From positions 62,001-126,000 of the forward strand of contig JBAJFE010000001.1 in assembly GCA_037903355.1 (NCBI GenBank): DNA of 64,000 bases, read 5' to 3'. The DNA is from Trichuris trichiura (Eukaryota > Nematoda > Enoplea > Trichinellida > Trichuridae). A model generated the notes under the pieces. The model was given only the letters and a program-made list of their open reading frames with translations. It did not search any database and was not told the DNA's origin. Shown in pieces: positions 1 through 10,511 of this stretch. The translations under genes and the position numbers were made by a program. Every line of letters starts with the position of its first letter. Positions within the stretch are counted from its first letter, which is position 1.

Positions 1-198
1 TGCACGGTACGCTTCTTCAAAAAAGGTACGTGTAAACTTACCGCCGGAAGTCACGCAGCTTGTCCAAATCCAAAGGCTTTTTCTGTGCAATCTTCGTCTT
101 CTATCTCACGACGAGGTCCTTCTTTTTCATGAAACGGCTGTACCATTCCGTCGTTGCGGTAAAGCCATAGGATAAGGATGGGTTGTAATGGGCTCAGC

Positions 199-486
199 TC
201 ATCGCTTAATCTCTCCTGTCTTTCCTTGTGATGATACGACCGCTCTGTCGCTGTTCTCGTACCTATTCTGCCAAACTGTTCTGTCTTGTTCGGGCCAGTA
301 GGCGATGCCTGAGCGTCTTGCGCGTTGTTTCTTCGGCATCTTCTTCAGGGCCACTTCGTGTTTCCTCCAATCGATCACCATTTTCCAGGTAACGCCATAC
401 TTCCTGGCCACCTGTGCATTGTTGCTTTCTTCTGCCATCTTGATGACTTCCAACTTGAACCCTGTTTTGTGGTTTCTCCTCGTCAT
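199..486 (-). pseudogene. Broken pogo-type transposase N-terminus (left palindrome arm)
   Basis: This is the mirror copy of the transposase start at 1713-2159. The first ~70 residues match closely (shared helix-turn-helix stretch FKLEV, MAEESNN, QVARKYG, then DWRK). After the ARRSGIA stretch the frame is lost and a stop follows. A product would be truncated before the catalytic domain, so this is a remnant. Confidence 0.7.
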
Positions 487-547
487 AAATCAGTGACGGA
501 ATGCACTAAGTAAAGCTGAAAAATTCCTTCGGTAAGGAAACTTCTTC

Positions 548-649
548 AAAATGTGATGTTTTTGTACGGGACTATATGTTTTCATATTGAAATGTCTTTA
601 TTACGGATCATGTGTCACGGGACGCAATCCGTAATAAAAACATTTCAAT
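548..649 (-). mobile_element. 102-bp palindromic PLE-type insertion (insert A)
   Basis: Flanked by a perfect 14-bp direct repeat AAGGAAACTTCTTC (534-547 and 650-663). The uninterrupted site survives in the right arm of the host palindrome at about 1641-1664, so this is a genuine insertion with target duplication. Content: a 38-nt one-sided tail (548-585), then a short palindrome whose arms (TTGAAATGT.TTTATTACGGA) surround an ~18 nt centre. The tail and arms match the ends of the larger inserts at 53959 and 62311. It has no coding capacity. Confidence 0.85.
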
Positions 650-1712
650 AAGGAAACTTCTTCTTCGTTAGTCACATGGTTTCTTCAGTTGCTACTAAAA
701 GCGCGATACAGAGCGCCACGCGATACGCAGAGACAATTTTCGATGAAACTGAAGAAAACAAGTGTGTTCAAACTGTCGCAGTACGTCGCTGTTACGTACG
801 AACCAACGAAGCACAGTGGTCCGAAGGAAAAGCTTCATCCCATTTCAAATGACGAAGCTTAGGTAGCACCGCCTTGTACTTTTCACAAACACGAAGCGAG
901 TACAGACGCAAACTGTTCAACGTTTCGGTGAAAGAAAGAGTCACTTCATGCTCATCGGTTATCATCAGCTAACATGTCGCGTTACGCTTGTTTATCTGAT
1001 GCAGCAAAGGATGGGAAATCACAGCTCTTGAAGTTCGATGATAACGCTGCCTGACCTCCATCGATGGTAACTATAAGTTCAGTCGATGAGAACTGTGCGC
1101 CTGCTCAGAACTGAGCTTTTAGTTATCTTCGATGGAGGCTACGCAGCTTTATCATCGAACTTCAATAGCCATTCTGCATCCTTACAGACGCAGGAGCATA
1201 AACCGATTGACAGTGAGACTGTCATCAATTGAATTTACAGTTTTCGTCGGTGGATTTCACGCACCGTTATCATCGGACTTCAAGAGCTGTGATTTCCCAT
1301 CCTTTGCTGCAGCAGATAGACAAAGCGTAACGCGACATGTAAGCTGATTATAACCAATGGGGATGAAGTGACTCTTTCTTTCAGCGAAACGTTAAACAGT
1401 TCGCGTCTGTACTCGCTTCGTGTTTGTGAAAAGTACAAGGCGGTGCTACCTAAGCTTCGTCATTTGAAATGGGATGAAGCTTTTCCTTCAGACCAATGTG
1501 CTTCGTTGGTTCGTACGTAACAGTGACGTACTGCAACAGTTTGAACATACTTGTTTTCTTCAGTTTCGTCGAAAATTGTCTCTGCGTATCGCGTGGCGCT
1601 CTGTATCGCGCTTTTAGTAGCAACTGAAGAAACCATGTGACTAACGAAGAAGAAGTTTCCTTACCGAAGGAATTTTTCAGCTTTACTTAGTGCATTCCGT
1701 CACCGATTTGCG

Positions 1713-3498
1713 ATGAGGAGAAGCCACAAAACAGGATTCAAGTTGGAAGTCGTCAAGATGGCAGAAGAAAGCAACAATTCACAGGTGGCCAGGAAGTATG
1801 GCCTTACCTGGGAGATGATGATAGATTGGAGGAAACAAGAAGAGGCCTTGAAGAAGATGCCGAAGAACCAACATGCAAGACGCTCAGGCATCGCCTCGTG
1901 GCCGGAACTGGAGAACGGTTTGGCAGAATGGGTCCGAGAACAGCGACAGAGAGGCCGTATCGTCACAAGGAAAGACATGAGAGATCAAGCGATGAACTGG
2001 GTCCGCCAAGACCCACACTTATTCTACGACTTTGCTGCAACGCATGGATGGTGCATACGTTTAATGAAAAGGAAGGACCTGGTCCTGAGACGGAAGACAA
2101 AAATTGCGCAGAAAATTCCTGTGGATTCGGAGGATAAGCTGCGTGATTTCCGGCGGTAAGTTTACACGTATCTTTTTTGAAGAAGCGTAGCGTGCAATCT
2201 CCAAATAAGCAAACGTCGAAGCTGTCTTTCGTGGAAGAAATGAAACTGTACTCTATCTCACGAATTTGTATTTCCAGGCATGTCAGTAATGTGAGAAGAA
2301 AAAATGAGTTTTTATTGGGCAACATCGGTAATACGGATGAAACGCCAATGTTTCGATATGATTGGCAAAGGAACAGTGGACAGTAAAAACACAAGGGCTA
2401 TTCTAGCGAAGAGCACGGGACACTAAAGAACTCACTTCACAGTGGTGCTGTCCTGCCTGGCTAATGGAATGAAGCTGAAGCCCATGGTCATATTTAAGAG
2501 GAAAAGGAGGTCGAAGGAAGATTTTCCTTCTGGCGCCTTTGCCGACTTTCATGAGAACGGCTGGATGGATGAACAGGGTTTGAGATTGTGGATTGACAAC
2601 ATCTGGAGAAAAAGGCCTGGGCATTGTAACAGCAGAAGCTTACTGGTGTGGGACTCATTCCGAAGTCCCGTAGCAGAAACAATAAAATCACATTTAAAGA
2701 AATCCTTTAACAGTATTCTTCGAAGTTTCCTTTTCCAGAGGTGGCTGTTTTCTGGCCGGTTAGACGACACAGGAGCCCAGCGGCACTTGGTAAATACTTA
2801 CTCGCTTGACGGCTATGTGATATTAGCTCTTTTCCTTTGATTACATGGCTGGAAAGGCCCGTTAATACTTATAAGATTTAATCAAAGTTGGCTCTTTAAC
2901 AAGGTTCCTTGGTATCATAAAAACATTTTAAAAGACCAAGTAGCTTTACTTGTCAACTTTCAAGTCGGCAAGTAAAGCTACTTGGTCTTTTAAAATGTTT
3001 TTATGATACCAAGGAACCTTGTTAAAGAGCTGACTTTGATTAACTCTTATAAGTATTAACGGGCCTTTCCAGCCATGTAATCAAAGGAACAGAGCTAATA
3101 TGACATAGTCGTCAAGCGAGTAAGTATTTACCAAGTGCCGCTGGGCTCCTGTGTCGTCTAACCGGTCAGGCATTTAAAGAAATGTGAAATAAAAACAGCC
3201 GTAATACCCGAAGGGCTTACATCAGTCCTGCAACCGCTGGATGTTTGCATTAATAAGCCCTTTAAAGACTACATTCGAGAAGAGTGGAAAGAATGGATGG
3301 CGAACGAACCGAAGACGTACTGCCAGCGGACGAATGCGAGCACCATCGCTCACTTTGCTGTGCCAGTTCGTAATAAAGGCATGGAGCAAAGTGAAGACGG
3401 AAACGGTCGTGAAGTCTTTCCGAAAGTGCTCCATGTCCACCCCGTTGGACGACACAGAAGACGACGAACTGGCAGACATAGACGAAGATCATGCCTAG
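1713..3498 (+). pseudogene. pogo/Tigger-type DDE transposase, frameshifted and interrupted
   Basis: The N-terminal 148 codons (1713-2159) encode a Psq-like helix-turn-helix and a CENP-B-type second DNA-binding region. The catalytic domain follows in shifted frames: a first-Asp motif NTDET near 2325-2340, a strand VVLSCLANGMKLKPMVIFKRK-like region near 2442-2505, a second-Asp motif VWDSFRS near 2646, and a third-Asp motif LQPLD near 3228-3242, then an acidic C-terminus ending at 3498. Frame changes near 2160 and 2400, and a palindromic insertion at 2704-3170 within the HLKK codons, disable it. The family assignment is confident; the terminal inverted repeats were not located. Confidence 0.85.
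2704..3170 (-). mobile_element. 467-bp palindromic insertion with 13-bp TSD (insert B)
   Basis: Perfect 13-bp direct repeats CATTTAAAGAAAT (2691-2703, 3171-3183) flank the insert, which splits the transposase frame at HLKK. A 48-nt one-sided tail (2704-2751) precedes near-perfect arms (about 2752-2953 and 2969-3170) around a ~15 nt loop. The sequence is unrelated to the 548/53959/62311 inserts, but the architecture is the same. No ribozyme-like core and no coding sequence were seen. Confidence 0.85.
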
Positions 3499-4279
3499 CT
3501 TAACCGTTTTGTGTCTTGCTATTAATGTTCTCTGCTTCAAGCGCAATTTTCATCCCTTTCTACAATCTATTCATCCGTGTTTTACACGCAGCAGTTGTAA
3601 CAGACGTCCAATAAACCTATTCAATACGATTCGTTTGTCATAGCCTACGCAATACAGTACAACACGCGCTAATCGGCAGCTGATCAGTTTTTGCGTTGGA
3701 GTTGAGGGAAGACAGTTTCAATTGAATGGCCGATCAGCATTCACGGAAAACTGACTAATCAGAGTTGACCTAGACTTGAGCAATGAGCGTCGTCGTCGCT
3801 GGGCCAATCATTACCACTCTTGGCTAACGAGGGGGGGTTCCTATACGCGGTAATATACGGTAGTTCTTAAAAATCGGCTTTGATAATGTTGATGTTAATA
3901 GTTTATTGGAAACCTTTTTTTTCTTTTGTAGCCCGTGATAATTGGTTCAATCGTTTTACGGGAACAATCGGTTATTCTTGACGTTTCTTTCGTGGTGTTA
4001 AATTCACATTAAAAGAGAAAGCTTTAGAGATTATCCTTGTGCCCTTCTCAATGCCTTCTTTTCCATCCTATGCACCTGCAAATGGCTCACTGGACAGTGG
4101 ATAAGAAGGCACTGTTGATAGTGCGAGAAAAGCCTTAAAAGTTTTGTCCTTCAATAGAATTTTCACATCAGTGAAAAATGTCACAGCGGTTTATTTAAAG
4201 CAGTTGAAGCTAGTAATTTATTGTTCCGTTTTGCCCGTAATGCGCCCCACCATCATACCGTAATTTTGCCGACCATTCC

Positions 4280-4328
4280 CTAAGCCTAAGCCTAAAACTA
4301 TGGCTTTTCTTTTGGCTTAGACTTAGGC
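4280..4328. repeat. Inverted TTAGGC telomere-type repeats
   Basis: CTAAGCCTAAGCCTAAAA is followed 18 nt later by GGCTTAGACTTAGGCA, so two to three units of the nematode telomere hexamer (TTAGGC) occur in each orientation. Only a few units are present, so chance or an old double-strand-break repair scar are both possible. Confidence 0.5.
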
Positions 4329-4755
4329 ATAGACAGGTCAGATTAGCTGGCGTGCTCATCAGTAAAAGGAGAACAGAATGGTCGCACGCCTGCGTGAAAT
4401 GGTTTAAGTTTCTGTTACATTTTGTATTATTTTGTTTTCGTAAGGATTCAGTAGCCCATTTTTATTTTCTCTGAACATGTGCTCATAAAACGTATTTATG
4501 TAATAGTCAAGCAGAACGGTAGCATGAGGAAATTCGCATAATGCTAGAGAAGACTAATCAGCTGACCGCTGCAAGGTTTAGAGATTAAATCATGGACTTC
4601 TAGTCAACGTAAATTTACTGGTCAGTGCAGTTTCAAGTGTAAAGATTTAAATATAATAAGTGGATAATAGTTAGGTTGGTCAGTTTTGTTCAAGTTTGTG
4701 AATTACAGTATACGTGGCTCTTTTGAATTTAATTATTTTGAAATCTCTGTTGCAG

Positions 4756-4977
4756 GCAGGTAGTAATTCAAGCGGGCGACTACTTGAACGTGTGGTGTCT
4801 CGACTGCGCACCCTTCGTTCCGAGAGAATTTCCGACGAAAGTGTAGCATCAAAGGTTTACTTTAACATGCCAAAACGCTCTCTGGACAAATCTACTCAAA
4901 CGGAATACGCTTGCCCTGTTTGCTCAGGTTTAGGGTGTTTACTTGAGCAGAGCGGTCAGACTGTGTCACTTAAATGA
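4756..4977 (+). CDS. Possible orphan exon, unknown
   Basis: A 74-codon open frame begins right after a good acceptor (CTCTGTTGCAG) and ends at TAA. It contains a basic stretch (RLLERVVSRLRTLRSER) and a CPVCSGLGC cysteine cluster that could bind zinc. No upstream exon with a compatible donor was identified and no family is recognised. It may equally be spurious. Confidence 0.2.
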   Translation, partial: AGSNSSGRLLERVVSRLRTLRSERISDESVASKVYFNMPKRSLDKSTQTEYACPVCSGLGCLLEQSGQTVSLK

Positions 4978-5231
4978 TTGGACAAGGTACGTTTTGTCTG
5001 ATATGCGAAACAATCAGGGTTTTTCATTAGCTCCGTTATATCTAGTTTCAATTTGATGCGAAGAAATAGCGCTGCTCATTTTCGTATTCAAAGTTACTCG
5101 AATAAATTGTTTCATCTTTATGCTAGCCGCGTTTCAGTTCTGTGAAACGACAACGTGCTTTCGGCGTTTCCATGTTGCACTAGAAATTGATAAACTTACG
5201 GACCTAACTTAATGCTTGTAGAAGTGAGGTG

Positions 5232-6447
5232 ATGCTGCGCAGATGGAAGGCAATTCTGTTTATCGTTGCCTTGTTTGTCATTTTTATCCTGTTTTGTACG
5301 CGTGGCATTGGAACATGGCTGTCTGCTGGTCAGTTTACAGGTCGCAATGCGCCTACAGCCGAATGGAACAGCCGAGATACTGTTGTTCTCTATAACAGAA
5401 TCCCGAAAACTGGTTCAACGTCATTTATGGGCATCGTCTATGACTTGTGCCGATCAAACCACTTCAACGTTATTCACGTGAACATTTCACGCAACAACCA
5501 TTATATGTCCCTTTGGGATCAGCTGCACTTTGCGCAGAATATTTCAAACTGGGTTCAACGCAAACCCGCTGTATATCACGGTCACGTTGTTTACATCAAT
5601 TTTAAACGGTACACAGTATGTATTGCTGAAGTAACCAAAAGCTGGAGACGCCTTTGCATTTCAGATTGGGAGCAAAGAATCCGATTTACATAAATGTAGT
5701 TCGCGATCCGTTAGAGCGGCTTATTTCCTACTATTATTTTCTACGTTACGGGGACGATTTTCGCCCTTATCTTTCGCGTCGAAGAAAGGGCAATAACGAG
5801 GTAGGTGTAAGTTGTTGTGTCGAACAATTGTGGAAATATTACTTTGCTTAGACTTTCGACCAGTGCATACGACGTGGCGGCAAAGATTGCAACGTGTCCA
5901 ACCTTTGGTTACAGATACCGTTCTTCTGCGGGCACAGTGCGGATTGCAGGTTTGATATGGTAGGCTTTTGCGGTAGTCATAACGCGTAATTCGCTCAAGA
6001 ATTCCGGGCAATCCATGGGCTCTCAGCAAAGCCAAAGAAACCCTGCTGAACGATTACTTGTTGGTAGGTATTACCGAGGAGCTGGAAGACTTTGTGCTCG
6101 TACTGGAGGTTGCGTTGCCAAGCATTTTTGCAGGTGCGATGGAAACAATTAAAAGTGGTAAGTTACTTATGCCGGCGAGCGAAATGCCCTTCGCGTCTTC
6201 TCTTTCAGGAGCAAAGTTTAGCCTGCGGAAAACGCTCAACAAAGTAGCACCTTCCGGCGAAACACTTTCTTTGATGCGGGAAAACAACATATGGAAGATG
6301 GAACAAGAATTTTACGAGTTTGCCAAACGCCAATTTCACTTCGTAAAAGCGCAATTCCTAAACGGCATACCTTCTTCGATTGGTACCCAAAGGAAGCGAT
6401 ATCCGGTTGCTTACCACTACGAGAAGGTGAAGCCAAAGCTCGAATAA
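5232..6447 (+). CDS. hst-2: Heparan sulfate 2-O-sulfotransferase
   Basis: This Golgi type II membrane enzyme transfers sulfate from PAPS to the 2-O position of iduronate in heparan sulfate. I infer five exons: 5232-5608, 5665-5800, 5852-5949, 6000-6157 and 6209-6447, giving 335 residues (the vertebrate enzyme is about 356). After a short basic N-terminus comes a hydrophobic signal anchor (about residues 6-25). The 5'-phosphosulfate loop reads [10 protein letters not shown]. Further landmarks are YHGHV, the 3'-phosphate motif [18 protein letters not shown], then [15 protein letters not shown] and [12 protein letters not shown] near the C-terminus. All four introns are about 50 nt. The start ATG follows a TTGTAG acceptor by 10 nt, so trans-splicing is possible. 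The RPAP2-like gene follows on the same strand. Confidence 0.93.
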
Positions 6448-6789
6448 GCGCCCAGGTCAATTTCGAATTTGGGTCTGCTACGGGTCCGCTGCGTCGTCCT
6501 ATTCTGTCCATGGAAACAGCGAAATTTTTAAAAAATGTATATTATTTAACATTTCAAAGTTTGATAGAACTCAGTTTTAAACTTTTGCGTCGTAAACAAA
6601 AAGTGTAGCGTTTACTGATTTTCAGTTCGATTAGAAAGCATTGATCTACTTTTCCAAAGTAAACCTGCATTTCGCAGTCGTTCTGTAGTACTTTTTGCGA
6701 GCAAGGAAAAGTTAGTTTTTGCTCGAGCCCTTTTGAAAGCTGTTTCTCCAGTTCGATTTGAACAGCCTGATTTGTGTTTCTTACCCAAG

Positions 6790-8239
6790 ATGGGTGAGAA
6801 GACACTACCAGTGCCGGTGAGTCCAGTGGTTTCCGTTTCCAAGGGACAGTTGGCAGCATACGAACGGAAAAGGTTCGAAGCAATGGAAAAGCTCACAGGA
6901 CTCGCTATTGACAAGGACGTAGTGACTGAGTTGGTTGGATAATTGATCGTTTTGTCTGTGCCTTTTAGCACCAACTGAACTGTATTTTTAGTGCCAGTAT
7001 ATTGATTGCTCCGCTCTTTACAGCGTTGCGGAGGAGCGTTACCTAAATAATACGTGTGGCTATGTGCTGTGCAGCAATTCATTGTCTCCGAAGAGGATTT
7101 TACCCACGTATTCGTTACGCGGGAATCGTGTTCACTTGAACAAAGAGCGCGTCTGGTTTTGCAGTCGCCTTTGCCAGGGAAAGTATCATTATTTGGCAGT
7201 GCAGCTTCCCGAAGAGCCTTTCTGGGCTTGTTTGAAATCAGAGCACAAAACATTGGTATTTCTTGATTCGTCTGAAGAGGGGTAACTTTTACTATGCACG
7301 AAACGGAGGTTTTCTTTTTTCTGTTTTAGAGCCGCGCATCTCCCAAGGCAAGAAGTCAAGAAGGAGTTAGATTATCTCACTTCTGCTCTGTCTGCGATAG
7401 ACATTGGTGGTAGTTCATCTGACGCAAGTGCTAATGAAGAACTAGCGGAATTGGACAACGTTGTGCAAAATTCTGAACAACTTAGTGAGGAAGACGTGGA
7501 GAATGCGTCTCCTACTAGCATTGATGAAGAATGCCGACGCTGCCAGGATAATGTAAACACAAGGAGAAGCACATTTTCTTCATCGGCACCAATCTCTCAG
7601 GTTGAATCGGTAAGTATGCATTCAATTTATCATAATGCCTGTATACAGCATTTGCAAAGCGGTCAACCGAGGAACGTTTGGAACGCATTAGAGCTCTTTA
7701 TTTCGAAAAGGCGGGTTCTCGTTTGAAGGCAAAAACTAAGCCGCCTACTTTGATCGACCCGATACCGTTGCCAATTTCGATTAGCAGTTCAACATGTGCT
7801 AAAAGCGGCAAACCGACTCAAGGGGAATACGAAGAGAACTGCCGGATGATACAACAGTGGTTTAAAGGTAATTTTATTCTAATTTTGTTTGCACAATTTG
7901 CTGGTTCACTATGTGATCGTTACATTATTTTTTCTTTATTTGAGGAATCACATTGAATTGGCGTTCGCATAAGCAACACCGTCAGGCTATCCTTTCTTCT
8001 AAAGAAGTCATGAAACATGTACGGTTGACTTGCCAGGCGGATTCGCAGGATCAGAGAGAGCTAAGACGGTCGATATTTTATGCAGGAATATCAAAGTCGT
8101 AGGTTACAAAAGCCGTAACTCATTTATATCAGCACTTTTTGTTTCCATTAGATTGCCATTTTTGTTTCAAAGCATTGGTTTGGAATTAACAGGCGCATAC
8201 AAAGACGACTTGAAACTAGTGATATCTTCACTACAGTAA
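6790..8239 (+). CDS. rpap-2: RPAP2/Rtr1-type RNA polymerase II CTD phosphatase
   Basis: Proteins of this family dephosphorylate the RNA polymerase II C-terminal repeat and help import polymerase. I infer six exons: 6790-6933, 6992-7281, 7330-7609, 7660-7867, 7945-8098 and 8152-8239, giving 387 residues. The N-terminal helix (residues ~20-48) leads into the family signature EERYLNNTCGYVLC, then VWFCSRLCQGKYHY; these supply the Rtr1 zinc cysteines. The middle is acidic and Ser-rich. The C-terminal part (LPFLFQSIGLEL) resembles the family's conserved C-terminal helices. The intron before 7660 uses an AAG acceptor with a weak pyrimidine tract; an acceptor 11 nt upstream gives another frame and is less likely. 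The final codon overlaps a GTAAG, so one more exon is possible. Confidence 0.85.
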
Positions 8240-8943
8240 GTTTTCTTTAAAACACAAATTACAATTGTGTTCTGTAGACCGTAATAACTAGCTTGCCTGT
8301 TGTAAGTTCAATTGACGCGATCGGATGTTTTTGTAATTTCGGGCTTCGCAGCTAGCTTGGAGAGTCGATTGCTAGTTAGTCTCCTGTAGCGAAAAGCTGC
8401 TGCGGTTGGTAGCAACGGACATATCGCGAATTTATAAATTCAGCTAAGCGTAATGCAGCGTTGAAGGTACAGAGTAATCAGTAGGAAGTTTTCGAAAAAA
8501 ATAACAGTAGGGCAGGATGAAATGCAGGTACATTAGAAACACCCTTCAACCTGCAGTAGTGAATGCGCCTTAAACTCTTGAAAATTCTTCTCTGTGCACA
8601 CTTTTAAAGCAAGAGTACAGCAAGAAGCTTAGCGGGCTTACCTGCACAGTGTGCTGGGTTTGCGGCCGTTAATTTCATCGCTTAAATGTGTAAATGGCTG
8701 ACTTTGCTTAAACAGTTCTACGCTGTTGATGAGCAGGGACGGGGTCTTATATTTCATAGCATCCCGTCAATTAATCTTATATGTAAAAAGTAGGATACCT
8801 TCGAGAAGTTTTAAAGAGATTATAAGTCATCGCGCTGTTAATAATCGCAACTGTTGTTGACGCTTTTATTGCTCAAAAAACTCGTTGGCTAATAGCGGGT
8901 ACGGGTACACGTTTGACTTCCAATGCAACGCGTTCCTTTGGAT
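8240..8943. other. Intergenic, nothing recognised
   Basis: About 700 bp with no convincing exon, repeat or transposon end. It lies between the RPAP2-like gene and the hAT-type remnant. Confidence 0.5.
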
Positions 8944-9868
8944 CACTGATTCTCACGGTGAGGCACGTGCCCTACGGGGGGGGGCGTTTTTGAAATCCAG
9001 GGGGTGCGTGTGGGACACATGCCCCACCGGAGCCATCGTGTTAAAGTGCATAGGAAGGTGGGGTCCGCGGGTCAGGTATTGTGCATACTGGTTAAAACTG
9101 TGTTTCTCATGGTCAGGGTTGCCAGGGCCTCCCTGTGGACGTTTCTGAGCGTTTAGCCGCCCCTCCCAATTCTGATTAGTCGATTTTGAGCGCGCTGATT
9201 GGCCGGATGGGAGGACAGAGGGTAGCCTGGACGTCATAATGTAGAGCGGAACCTCCAAAATTGACTACCTCTACGTGTCGATCACCTCCCTAAGTTGTCC
9301 GAATTTTGACAAGTTGGTTGGCTCACACGTAAATAAGCGCGAAGACAGCTTCTATACGTTGACCACCGTAAGTGGGAAGATGACCGCTTTAGCCGTGACG
9401 TGGTACATGGGCGCAATGATAGTTTGCTCTCTGTAAGTCGGCCAGTCTGTTGGGTGGTCAACTTACAGAGGTTCAACTGTAAGCTATTCCAGCCGAGCCA
9501 CTTATACTTGCAACCTTTCCAAGCTAATCACCTATGTTGACCAGTTTTTGCCAGTCTGTTGGCTGGTCAACTTACGGAAGTTCAACTTAACGTGCTACAC
9601 AAAGCTGTGTGGGGAAAGCTGACTACCCTTCCGGTCCTCCTTTGCAACCAAAGTCGTGGCGCAACAGCATGCAACTTTCTCTTATGCAGTAGGCACAGTA
9701 TCTCACCCTCTGACCCCACCTTCCTATGCACTTTAACACAATGGCCTAGGTGGGGCATGTGCCCCCCACAGCTCAAAAGGCTCCCCAAAGGCCCCTTTGG
9801 TAATTTGGGCCTCCTTGGACTTTAAAAGAGTCCCCAGTGGGGCACATGCCCCACCGTGAGAATCACTG
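8944..9868. mobile_element. Non-autonomous hAT-type element
   Basis: The termini are inverted repeats of the form CACTGATTCTCACGGTG / CACCGTGAGAATCACTG, followed by GGGGCACATGCCCC-type sequence on both sides, typical of hAT ends. No transposase is recognisable. A matching 8-bp target duplication was not found, so one end may be eroded. A Tigger MITE (9244-9587) is nested inside. Confidence 0.65.
9244..9587. mobile_element. Tigger-type MITE nested in the hAT element
   Basis: Degenerate inverted ends GAGCGGAACCTCC and GGAAGTTCAACTT flank internal AAGTTGACC-type subrepeats, with TA at both edges. The sequence matches the ends of the large Tigger elements at 30710 and 47530, with the transposase deleted. 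About 344 bp. Confidence 0.75.
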
Positions 9869-10101
9869 GGTTAAGATAAAGATGCATGCTATACGTGAAG
9901 CCGTCTACACTCCCCGTCTTCTTTTCCAGCCAATCATGGCGCTGAAATTAGCCAATTAGAATTGGGGGCGCAAGCGCTCCGAAACGCTTACAGGGTGACG
10001 CTGGCGACCATGACCTTGAGAAACACTGCTTTGGATTAAGGCAACCTAAAGTAGTGCTGTCATATTATGTCAGGGGTTGATATGGGCTCTTCAAAAATTC
10101 A

Positions 10102-10400
10102 TTGCATTTAAAAGTGAAGATTCCTTTGTTTAAGGCTGGACGCAGGAAACGTTTCATTAAAGCCAGCCCAGTGGATCCTGACTGCCCACTTTCTGCTTTC
10201 CATGTAAGTTTACTAGTCGTTATCTATCTCTTTCACAGGTCAATTGTTCTCTCAGAATATCGCTTCAAAGACCTGAACTTATGCAGTCTTTGGAAAGCGA
10301 GAAAGGTAAAGAGTTCTGCAAGGAGCTTTTAAGTTGCACCAACTGCTCACCTGATGCTTACAGAAAGTTTATTGCAGATATTCAGGCTTTGTGCAATTAA
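10102..10400 (+). CDS. Small uncharacterised protein (5' end unresolved)
   Basis: Two exons are supported: one ending at 10203 (donor CAT|GTAAGTT) and 10239-10400 (acceptor TTTCACAG, stop TAA). The open frame encodes a basic stretch (KAGRRKRF), then a segment with regularly spaced cysteines (EFCKELLSCTNC) and a C-terminal IADIQALCN. The frame runs back to a stop near 10082 without an ATG, so the true start may lie in an upstream exon. No family is recognised. It lies 111 bp upstream of the DPM2 start on the same strand, which suggests co-transcription. Confidence 0.5.
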
Positions 10401-10502
10401 AACTTTAATTTACGTCCTCATTCTTTGTCGCCAGCTTGGTATAATCGGTATAATGCTTTGTAAAATTTTGTTATTAAAAATTGCGACAAACTTGCTACAA
10501 GG

Positions 10503-10511
10503 TTTTTCAGG
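10503..10511 (+). other. Putative trans-splice acceptor for DPM2
   Basis: TTTTTCAG lies one base upstream of the DPM2 ATG, and no upstream coding exon joins it. In nematodes this is the usual position of a spliced-leader acceptor. Inference only. Confidence 0.4.

Larger units (their letters stand above)
1..2195. repeat. ~2.2 kb imperfect palindrome of pogo-type sequence
   Basis: Bases 1 to about 1090 are the reverse complement of about 1115-2195, with scattered mismatches and small indels. The centre is near 1090-1130. Each arm holds a 5' non-coding region and the start of the same pogo-type transposase (199-486 on the - strand, 1713-2159 on the + strand). The left arm carries a 102 bp insertion at 548-649 that the right arm lacks. 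The left edge of the window cuts the structure, so its true extent is unknown. It could be an inverted pair of elements or a fold-back duplication. Confidence 0.85.
3499..5231. other. Intergenic, mostly featureless
   Basis: About 1.7 kb between the transposon relic and the sulfotransferase start. I see only a telomere-like inverted repeat (4280-4328) and a possible orphan exon (4756-4977). The 3' terminal repeat of the pogo element should lie in the first few hundred bases, but I could not place it. Confidence 0.5.

Noticed and set aside
1700..1978. Open frame on the - strand opposite the pogo transposase
   Set aside because: It mirrors the coding strand of a recognised transposase and has no family signal.
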